A stretch of DNA of 30,340 nucleotides from Chloroflexi bacterium 13_1_40CM_68_21. GTDB lineage: Bacteria; Chloroflexota; Limnocylindria; P2-11E. The position numbers were made by a program, and so were the translations under genes. The notes under the pieces were generated by a model. It did no database searches and was not told the origin of the DNA. It saw nothing but the letters and a program-made list of their open reading frames with translations. Positions 22,456 to 29,250 of the stretch are shown piece by piece; within the stretch, counting starts at the first letter, position 1; every line of letters starts with the position of its first letter. The stretch lies in NCBI GenBank assembly GCA_001917735.1, contig MNEO01000048.1:1-30340 (forward strand), written 5' to 3'.

Positions 22456-23835
22456 GTGTTCACCCTCGAGGAGATGCTCCGCGCGACGGGTGGACGGGTG
22501 ATCCACGGCGTCCCGAACCTGTCGGACCGCTTCACCGGGGGCGCGTTCGATTCGCGCATCGCGGAACGAGGCAGCGTGTTCTTCGCATTCCGCGACCGTC
22601 GCGATGGTCATGAGTTCGTGGCGGACGCGTTCGCGCATGGCGCGCGGGCCGCGGTCGTGGAGCGACCCGTTGACGATCTCCCCGACGCCGCTCTTGTGGT
22701 CGAGGTGGCGAACGCGCAACGCGCGCTCCGCCGCCTCGCCGAGGCGCTTCGCGATGCCCACCCGATCCCGGCGGTCGGGATCACCGGCAACGTCGGGAAG
22801 ACGACCACGAAGGAGGCCACGGCCGCGGCGCTCGGCGCCCGCTACCGGGTGCTGCGCAGCGCGGCATCGTTCAACAACGAGATCGGCGTCCCCATGACGT
22901 TCCTCGGCATCGAACCGAGTCATGAGGTCGCCGTGATCGAGATCGGTTTCTACGTCCCCGGCGAGATCGCGGACCTCTGCGCCCTCGTGCGACCGCGCAT
23001 CGGGATCATCACCGCCATCCCTGAGCGTCCTGTGCACTTCTCGCGAACGCCCAGCGTCGAAGCGATCGCCGCGGGCAAGGCCGAGCTGATCGAGGCGCTG
23101 CCCGACGACGGCGTCGCGCTCCTCAATGGCGACGATCCTCGCGTGCGGGCGCTCGCGTCACGCACACGGGCCCGGGTCGTGCTCTTCGGTGAATCCGCGG
23201 ACGCCGCGCTACGCGCGACGGACGTCCGCGCTTCGGGGATCGAAGGCGTTCGCTTCGTCGCGCACGCCAAGGGCGAACGGCACGAGGTCCGCTTACCGAT
23301 CCCCGGTCGCCATCTCGTGCCCGCGGCGCTCGCCGCTCTCGGTGCGGCGACCGAGCTCGGCGTGCCACTCGACGAGGCGGCGACGGCCCTCGGGACGATG
23401 GATGCGCCGGCGCACCGGATGAACGTCCGTCGGACCGCCCAGCTCGTCGTGATCGACGACTCGTACAACGCGAGCCCGGCCGCCATGAGTGCCGCGCTCG
23501 CGGTGCTCGGCTCGGTAGGGACGCGCCGGGTCGCGGTGCTCGGGGATATGTTGGAGCTCGGGACCCTCTCGGCGGACGCGCACGAGGCCGTCGGTCGCGA
23601 GGCCGCGCGATCGGCCGACGTCCTCATCGGCGTCGGCGACCTCGCCCGGACCATCGTGAGCGCGGCCCGCACCGCCGGCATCAAGGAGGCGCACACCGTC
23701 GCCGACGGCGCCGAGGCGCTTCTCGTGCTGCGGCGCATCCTGCGGCGCGGCGACACCGTCCTGGTGAAGGGATCGCGCGCGTTGGCGCTCGATCGCCTCG
23801 CCGACGCGCTCGCGCGGCCGGCGGCCGCGGCCTGA
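22456..23835 (+). CDS. murF: UDP-N-acetylmuramoyl-tripeptide--D-alanyl-D-alanine ligase MurF
   Basis: A 459-residue Mur ligase that adds D-Ala-D-Ala to the UDP-MurNAc-tripeptide. The N-terminal domain has the FTGGAFDSRIAERGSVFFAF motif. The ATP loop is GITGNVGKTTTKE, and the MurF-type NNEIGVPMTFLG, DDSYNASPAAM, VLGDMLELG and VLVKGSRAL motifs follow in order; together they distinguish it from MurE. GTG 22456 is the preferred start, 23 nt after ftsI. A longer N-terminus through ATT or CTG codons is possible, and the ribosome-binding site is weak. The stop overlaps mraY by one base (TGATG). Confidence 0.95.
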   Translation: MFTLEEMLRATGGRVIHGVPNLSDRFTGGAFDSRIAERGSVFFAFRDRRDGHEFVADAFAHGARAAVVERPVDDLPDAALVVEVANAQRALRRLAEALRDAHPIPAVGITGNVGKTTTKEATAAALGARYRVLRSAASFNNEIGVPMTFLGIEPSHEVAVIEIGFYVPGEIADLCALVRPRIGIITAIPERPVHFSRTPSVEAIAAGKAELIEALPDDGVALLNGDDPRVRALASRTRARVVLFGESADAALRATDVRASGIEGVRFVAHAKGERHEVRLPIPGRHLVPAALAALGAATELGVPLDEAATALGTMDAPAHRMNVRRTAQLVVIDDSYNASPAAMSAALAVLGSVGTRRVAVLGDMLELGTLSADAHEAVGREAARSADVLIGVGDLARTIVSAARTAGIKEAHTVADGAEALLVLRRILRRGDTVLVKGSRALALDRLADALARPAAAA

Positions 23836-24830
23836 TGCCGACCGCGATCCTGGCGCTCGGCGTGCTGCTCTCGGCCTTTCTCCTCGGGCTCATCTTCGGC
23901 GGTCCGTACATCCAGCTGCTGCGACGGCTGCGCATCGGGGCGAACATCCGGCGCGAGGGACCGAGCCGCGACTTCGCGAAGCGAGGGATCCCGACGATGG
24001 GCGGCGCGCTCTTCATCATCGTGGTCGCAGTCCTCTGGGTCTTCGTTCTGCTGCTGCTGCCAGAGGAGCAGCGCGACGTCTTCGTGCCGCAGACGATCGT
24101 GCCGATCGGCGCCCTCGTGGGTGTGGGTCTGCTCGGCGCGATCGACGACTGGGTCAACGTGACCTACGGCTTCGGCATACGCGGGCGTCACAAGCTCGTC
24201 TGGCAGACGATCGTCGGCCTCGCCGCCGCGGTCTACATCCGGAACCACTTCGACGTCACCGGGATCCTCGTGCCCCTTGTCGGCGAGTGGGTGATTGGTG
24301 GCGGGCTCTTCGTCCTGCTGGCGCTCTTCGCGATCGTGGCGATGTCGAACGGGGTGAACCTCACCGACGGCATGGATGGGCTCGCGGGAGGCACGAGCGT
24401 GTTCGCTTTCCTCTCGTTCGCGTTCATTGCGGCCGCGCGCGGGTACCCCTGGCTCGTGGTGTTCTGCGCCGCGATGGTCGGGGCGCTCCTCGCGTTCCTC
24501 TGGTTCAACGTGCATCCGGCGGAATTCATCATGGGCGACACGGGCGCGCTCGCGATCGGCGCGACGCTCGCCGCATGCGCGCTCACCACCGGGTTCGTGC
24601 TGCTCCTTCCGGTGGCCGGCATCATCTTCGTCGCGGAGACGGTCTCGGTGATCCTCCAGGTCGGATCGTTCAAGCTGCGCGGCAAGCGCATCTTCCGGAT
24701 GTCACCACTCCATAACCACTTCGAGCTCATCGGCTGGCCCGAAGAGAAGGTCACGATCCGCTTCTGGCTCATCTCCGCGCTCGCGGCGATCGTCGCGGCG
24801 ATCCTGGCGTTCGCGACGCCGATCCAGTGA
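23835..24830 (+). CDS. mraY: Phospho-N-acetylmuramoyl-pentapeptide-transferase MraY
   Basis: A 331-residue polytopic enzyme (about ten membrane segments) that makes lipid I from UDP-MurNAc-pentapeptide and undecaprenyl phosphate. Signature motifs are all present: the GIPTMGGALF loop, the DDW aspartates (AIDDWVNV), NLTDGMDGLAGG, FIMGDTGALAIG and the histidine motif PLHNHFELIGW. ATG 23835 overlaps the murF stop. The stop overlaps the pgeF start by GTGA. Confidence 0.97.
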   Translation: MPTAILALGVLLSAFLLGLIFGGPYIQLLRRLRIGANIRREGPSRDFAKRGIPTMGGALFIIVVAVLWVFVLLLLPEEQRDVFVPQTIVPIGALVGVGLLGAIDDWVNVTYGFGIRGRHKLVWQTIVGLAAAVYIRNHFDVTGILVPLVGEWVIGGGLFVLLALFAIVAMSNGVNLTDGMDGLAGGTSVFAFLSFAFIAAARGYPWLVVFCAAMVGALLAFLWFNVHPAEFIMGDTGALAIGATLAACALTTGFVLLLPVAGIIFVAETVSVILQVGSFKLRGKRIFRMSPLHNHFELIGWPEEKVTIRFWLISALAAIVAAILAFATPIQ

Positions 24831-25612
24831 ACGCGTTCAGGGGGGGCTCGTCGCATCGCGCCGCCCAGGGGCCCCTGCCCCTCGGACCCCCCACCTGGAC
24901 AGTTCGTGACGGCACGCTGCGTTCGCCGCTGCTGGAGGCGCGCGGTCTCGTCGCGGGGTTCACCACCCGTGCCCTCGGCAGCATGGCGGGGTCGGTGTAT
25001 CCGGAGAGCGAGCAGGCCGCGAACCGCGACGCACTCGCGCTCCGCCTGGGCTTCGAGGACGCGGTCGCTCGCGTGAGGCAGGTGCACGGGAGCGCGGTGG
25101 TACGGGTCGACCGAGCGGTCGAGCCACGCCCGGAGGCCGACGCGATGTGGACCGACCGCGCCGGTCTGCTCCTGGGGATCGCAGCCGCCGATTGCGTGCC
25201 GATCCTGGTCGCGGACGCGAAAGGTCGAATCGGCGCCGCTCACGCCGGCTGGCAGGGAACGATGCGCGGCGTCGTCGGTTCGCTGATGGACGCACTCAAA
25301 GGCGATGGGGCCGACATGAGCCAGGTCGTCGCGGCGCTCGGCCCGTCCATCGGTCCGTGCTGCTACGTGATCGACGAGTCGCGGGCGAAGATGCTCCGGC
25401 GCCTTGGGGACCATCTTCGCGAGCGCGACGGCGCGATCGCGTTCGACCTCTGGTCCGCGAACGTCGCGCAGCTCGAGTCATTCGGCGTCCGCTCCATCGA
25501 GGTCGCCGGGATCTGCACCAAGTGCGGCGGCCGCGACCTCTGGTCGTATCGCGCGCGCGACGCGGAAGGCCGGTACGGAACGCAGCTCGCCTTCCTGGGG
25601 CGGCCGCGGTGA
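24827..25612 (+). CDS. pgeF: PgeF/YfiH-family protein (peptidoglycan editing factor)
   Basis: A 261-residue Cu/Zn-binding protein of the YfiH/LACC1 family. Metal ligands are visible as H87 (QVHGS), C123 (AADCVPI) and H139 (AAHAGWQG). GPSIGPCCYVI and CTKCGGRDLWSYR are also family motifs. E. coli YfiH is reported to keep L-Ser out of the first stem-peptide position; family enzymes also act on purine nucleosides in vitro. Its place between mraY and murD fits the wall-related role. GTG 24827 overlaps the mraY stop. Residues 4-24 (before TVRDGTLRS) are encoded by GC-run sequence resembling the hairpin repeats and are outside the fold. Confidence 0.9.
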   Translation: MNAFRGGSSHRAAQGPLPLGPPTWTVRDGTLRSPLLEARGLVAGFTTRALGSMAGSVYPESEQAANRDALALRLGFEDAVARVRQVHGSAVVRVDRAVEPRPEADAMWTDRAGLLLGIAAADCVPILVADAKGRIGAAHAGWQGTMRGVVGSLMDALKGDGADMSQVVAALGPSIGPCCYVIDESRAKMLRRLGDHLRERDGAIAFDLWSANVAQLESFGVRSIEVAGICTKCGGRDLWSYRARDAEGRYGTQLAFLGRPR

Positions 25613-27027
25613 CCGTTCTCTTCGATCCCGAGGTCGGCGCGGACGACTTCCGCGGTAGCCGCGTCACGATCATCGGCCTCGGCAAGGGTCGAACGACCGC
25701 GGGCCTCGCCCGCTTTCTGGTCGGGAAAGGCGCCACGGTGACCATCACCGATCCGAAGCCCGAACAGGAGCTCGCCGAAGGCCTCGCGCGTCTCGAGGGC
25801 GTCGACGTCAAGCTCGTGCTGGGGCCGTCCAGCGACGATATGGCGCTCGCGGACCCCGATTTCGTGTTCGTGATCCCAGGCATTCGGCCGCGCTCTCCGA
25901 CGATCCTGCGCGCCCTCCAGCGAAGGGTCCCGGTGATGACCGAGATGGCGCTCTTCTTCCGTCTGTGCCCCGCGCCCATCGTCGGCGTGACGGGGACGAA
26001 GGGGAAAACAACGACCACCACGTGGATCGAGCGCATCCTCTCGCTCGGACGGCGGCGCGTCATCGTGGGCGGGAACATCGGCACGGGCGCACCCCTCCAC
26101 CTCGTGGACTCGCTCACCCCTGACGACATCGTCGTGCTCGAGCTCTCGAGCTTCCAGCTCGAGACTCTCGGGCACAGCCCGCACGTCGCCGTCGTCACGA
26201 ACATCCTCGAGGACCATCTCGACCATCACGGAACTCGCGACGCGTATGTCGCCGCGAAGCGGAACATCGTGGCCTGGCAAGGTTCGCGCGACATCGCGGT
26301 GCTGAATCTCGACGACCCGGCGACGGTCCTGCTTCACACCGGCGCGGCGTCCGAGATCCGCGGCTACTCGCTGAGCCTTCGGCCGAAGCGGGGCGCCTAC
26401 CTCGACGACCATGGTCGCCTCGTCCTCGTCTCCGGGGATCGCCACTCGGTGCTCTGCGCGGCCACCGAGCTGCGCGTGCCCGGACGCCACAACATCTCGA
26501 ACGCGCTCGCGTCGTCCATCGTCGGCGACATCTTCGATATCGCGCCTGACGCGATCGGAAGCGCGCTGCGCGAGTTCGAGGGTGTCCCGCGCCGGCTCGA
26601 GACGATCGGCGAGGCCGACGGCGTGCTCTGGGTGAACGATTCCGCGGCGACGACGCCTGCCGCGACGCTCTCCGCGATCGCGGCCTTCCCCGAGCGCCGG
26701 GCGGTCGTGATCCTGGGGGGTGTCTCCAAGAACGCCGACTTCAGCGCTCTGGCCCGCGCGCTCGTGGAGCGGGCGCGCGGAGCGGTGCTGATCGGACGTT
26801 CCGCGGGCGAGATCGAACAAGCGATCGTCGCGGCGGGCGAGCTTCCGGTCCGTCGCGCCGGGTCGCTGGAAGATGCGGTCACCGCGGCGCGCCAGCTCGC
26901 GCGACCGGGGGACGTGGTCCTCCTGTCGCCGGCGTGCGCCTCGTTCGACATGTTCGCGTCCGCCGACGAGCGGGGCGAGCGATTCAGCGCGCTCGTCAAC
27001 GCGTTCGCCGCACCGGTGGCCCGGTGA
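25609..27027 (+). CDS. murD: UDP-N-acetylmuramoyl-L-alanine--D-glutamate ligase MurD
   Basis: A 472-residue Mur ligase adding D-Glu to UDP-MurNAc-L-Ala. The N-terminal Rossmann segment VTIIGLGKGRTTAGLA, the ATP loop GVTGTKGKTTTTTW, ELSSFQLE, NILEDHLDHHGT, GRHNISNALA, the NDSAATTPAA loop and the C-terminal LLSPACASFDMF are all MurD hallmarks. The usual SPG in the first domain reads IPG (VIPGIRPRSP), a mild variation. GTG 25609 overlaps the pgeF stop by GTGA, and the stop overlaps ftsW the same way. Confidence 0.96.
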   Translation: MTVLFDPEVGADDFRGSRVTIIGLGKGRTTAGLARFLVGKGATVTITDPKPEQELAEGLARLEGVDVKLVLGPSSDDMALADPDFVFVIPGIRPRSPTILRALQRRVPVMTEMALFFRLCPAPIVGVTGTKGKTTTTTWIERILSLGRRRVIVGGNIGTGAPLHLVDSLTPDDIVVLELSSFQLETLGHSPHVAVVTNILEDHLDHHGTRDAYVAAKRNIVAWQGSRDIAVLNLDDPATVLLHTGAASEIRGYSLSLRPKRGAYLDDHGRLVLVSGDRHSVLCAATELRVPGRHNISNALASSIVGDIFDIAPDAIGSALREFEGVPRRLETIGEADGVLWVNDSAATTPAATLSAIAAFPERRAVVILGGVSKNADFSALARALVERARGAVLIGRSAGEIEQAIVAAGELPVRRAGSLEDAVTAARQLARPGDVVLLSPACASFDMFASADERGERFSALVNAFAAPVAR

Positions 27028-28277
27028 GGCTTCGTTTCCCGCGGACCACCACCTACGACCTGCCGCTCCTCCTCGTGGTGCTCGCGCTCCTCCTGATGGG
27101 CCTCGCGATGGTCTACAGCGCGAGCGGAATGAGCGCGCTCGACGCCAACGAGGATCCCGGCGTGTTCCTGGCGCAGCAGTCCGCGTGGGCCGTGCTTGGG
27201 ATCGCTGCGATGTTCGTCGCGGCGCGCGTGGACTATCACCGCCTGCGCGTGCTCGCGGTCCCGCTGCTCCTCGTCGCCGTGGCGTTGCTCGTCGCGGTCC
27301 TGGTCCCGAGCGTCGGCGTCACCGCCGGGGGCGCGACGCGCTGGCTCCGCTTCGGCGGCATCGCCGGTCTGCAGCCTGCGGAGCTCGCGAAGCTCGCGCT
27401 CATCGTCTATCTCGCGACGTGGCTCGGCGCGCAGCGTGAACAGATCGGCTCGTGGCGCATCACCGTGCCGTTCGTGCTCATCACGATGACCGTGATCGGC
27501 CTTGTCGTGGCCGAGCCCGACCTCGGCACGGCGATCGTCATCATCGTCGTTGCGCTGGCGATCTACTTCGCAGCGGGCGCGCGCCTTCAGATCTTTGCCG
27601 CGCTGGGCATCCTCACGGCCGTCTCGGTGCTGGCCTTGGCGGTCGTCAATCCCGAGCGATACGAGCGCCTGCTCACGTTCGTGGATCCGTGGTCTGATCC
27701 GCGGGGCGCCGGCTTTCAGACGATCCAAACTCTCTATGCCCTCGCACTCGGCGGATCGTTCGGTGAGGGTCTCGGAGCAGGTCGCGAGAAGTTCGGGTAT
27801 CTGCCACATCCGTACACCGACTCCATCTTTGCCGTGCTCGGCGATGAGCTCGGGCTCGCGGGAGCGCTGGCCGTTGTCCTGCTCTTCCTCGTGGTCGCGT
27901 TCCGCGGCGTGCGGATCGCGCTACGGGCCGAGGACGCGACGGGCGCGCTCCTCGCGACCGGGATCACGGTGTGGCTCGCGTTCCAGGCCTGGGTGAACAT
28001 GGCCGTCGTCGCGAGCCTCGTGCCAATGACCGGCATCACCCTGCCTTTCATCTCCTACGGAGGCAGCTCGCTCTGCGTCGGGTTCATCGCCGTCGGTATC
28101 CTCCTCAACATTGGTCGAGCCGGGTCCCGCCCGCGCGCGAGCCTGTCGCGTGCTCCTCGTCGGTGGCGGGACGGTCGGGCACGTCAGCCCGCTCCTCGCG
28201 GTCGCGGAGGCTCTCCGCGCGACGGATCCGGAGACCGCGTTCCTCTTCCTCGGTGGTCGTCGCGGGCTCGAGGCTGA
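27024..28277 (+). CDS. ftsW: Peptidoglycan glycosyltransferase FtsW (C-terminus overlaps murG)
   Basis: A SEDS-family lipid II polymerase with about ten membrane segments; it works with FtsI at the septum. Motifs seen are GLAMVYSASG near the start, GATRWLRFGGIAGLQPAELAK, EPDLGTA, the catalytic-loop region GRE-KFGYLPHPYTDSIFAVLGDELG and the terminal GITLPFISYGGSS. The conserved protein ends at about LLNIGRAGSR (28135). The frame then runs on for about 47 codons of Arg/Pro/Gly-rich sequence with no family resemblance, inside the start of murG, to the TGA at 28277. That tail is probably either a read-on after loss of the old stop or the result of an indel. GTG 27024 overlaps the murD stop. Confidence 0.93.
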   Translation: MRLRFPRTTTYDLPLLLVVLALLLMGLAMVYSASGMSALDANEDPGVFLAQQSAWAVLGIAAMFVAARVDYHRLRVLAVPLLLVAVALLVAVLVPSVGVTAGGATRWLRFGGIAGLQPAELAKLALIVYLATWLGAQREQIGSWRITVPFVLITMTVIGLVVAEPDLGTAIVIIVVALAIYFAAGARLQIFAALGILTAVSVLALAVVNPERYERLLTFVDPWSDPRGAGFQTIQTLYALALGGSFGEGLGAGREKFGYLPHPYTDSIFAVLGDELGLAGALAVVLLFLVVAFRGVRIALRAEDATGALLATGITVWLAFQAWVNMAVVASLVPMTGITLPFISYGGSSLCVGFIAVGILLNIGRAGSRPRASLSRAPRRWRDGRARQPAPRGRGGSPRDGSGDRVPLPRWSSRARG

Positions 28278-29250
28278 CCCCGTGCGCGCCGCGGGCCTTC
28301 CGTTCCACGCGACCGCGATGCCGTCACTTCGCGACCCGGATTCGCGAACGTCGCTCGTCACGCGCGCCCTCGTCATGCCGGTCGCCGTGGTTGAGTCACT
28401 CATCCAGATAGCGAAGTTCCGGCCGGATGTCTGCTGCACGACCGGCGGGCTCGTCTCGCTTCCGATCGTCCTCGCCGCGCGCCTCGCGCGTGTGCCGGTC
28501 TACATCTGGGAGGGGAACGCGGTCCCCGGGCGGGTGAACCGGCTGCTCGCCGGCTGGTCGCAGCGCGTCGGGGCGACTTTCGAGGCGTCGCTGCGCGCGC
28601 TGCCACCCGCGCGCACCTCGCTCGCCGGCAATCCGATCCGCAGGTCGCTCCTCCGCTGGACGCGCGATTCGGGGCGCGAGAAGCTTGGACTGCCGGCCGA
28701 CGCCACGGTCGTGTTCGTGACCGGGGGGAGCCAGGGCTCGGCCGCGATCAATCACGCCGTGTCTGGCGCGCTTTCGCGGCTCCTGCGGCGCGCGACCGTG
28801 ATCCATCACACCGGCGAGGCGCACCTCGCGCAGATCGCGGCGAAGCGCGAGACCCTCCCGGAGGATCTTCGCGGCCGCTATCAGGTGTACGGCTTCCTTC
28901 GCGATGAGATGGGCGCCGCGCTGGCCTCGGCGGACCTCGTCGTCGGTCGCGCGAGCTCGTCCTCGATCGCGGAGCCGCTCGCCTTCGGCGTGCCGCTCAT
29001 CCTCGTGCCTTTCGCGGCGGCGGCGGATGCGCACCAGACCGCGAACGCCCGCGACGCCGTCGAGAAGAACGCCGCGATCCTCTTGCCGGAGAGCCAGCTC
29101 GACGCCGACCGCCTCGTCGCCTACGTCACCGGGCTGCTCGACGATCCGACGCGTCTTGCGCGCATGGCGAAGGCCGCGCGCGCGGCGGGCCGGCCCGACG
29201 CGGCAACCGCCATCGCGAACGAGGTCCGCGCGCTCGGCGGATGCACGTGA
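28111..29250 (+). CDS. murG: Lipid II synthase MurG (UDP-GlcNAc transferase)
   Basis: A 379-residue GT-B glycosyltransferase that adds GlcNAc to lipid I. Motifs: the first glycine loop VLLVGGGTVGHVSPLLA (residues 14-30), YIWEGNAVPGRVNR, VTGGSQGSAAIN and the C-terminal AEPLAFGVPLILVPF with ADAHQTANA. The first loop reads GGTVGH where the family has GGTGGH. The start is unclear. TTG 28111 gives a 13-residue extra N-terminus; GTG 28150 gives the typical MLLVGGG. Neither has a visible ribosome-binding site, and both lie within the ftsW frame (overlap 167 or 128 nt), so reinitiation from ftsW translation is likely. Confidence 0.94.
   Translation: MVEPGPARARACRVLLVGGGTVGHVSPLLAVAEALRATDPETAFLFLGGRRGLEADPVRAAGLPFHATAMPSLRDPDSRTSLVTRALVMPVAVVESLIQIAKFRPDVCCTTGGLVSLPIVLAARLARVPVYIWEGNAVPGRVNRLLAGWSQRVGATFEASLRALPPARTSLAGNPIRRSLLRWTRDSGREKLGLPADATVVFVTGGSQGSAAINHAVSGALSRLLRRATVIHHTGEAHLAQIAAKRETLPEDLRGRYQVYGFLRDEMGAALASADLVVGRASSSSIAEPLAFGVPLILVPFAAAADAHQTANARDAVEKNAAILLPESQLDADRLVAYVTGLLDDPTRLARMAKAARAAGRPDAATAIANEVRALGGCT

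Noticed and set aside
22950..24515. Long minus-strand open frame (over 500 codons) across murF and mraY.
   Set aside because: It lies antisense to two clear Mur genes, with composition typical of GC-rich shadow frames and no recognisable domain.
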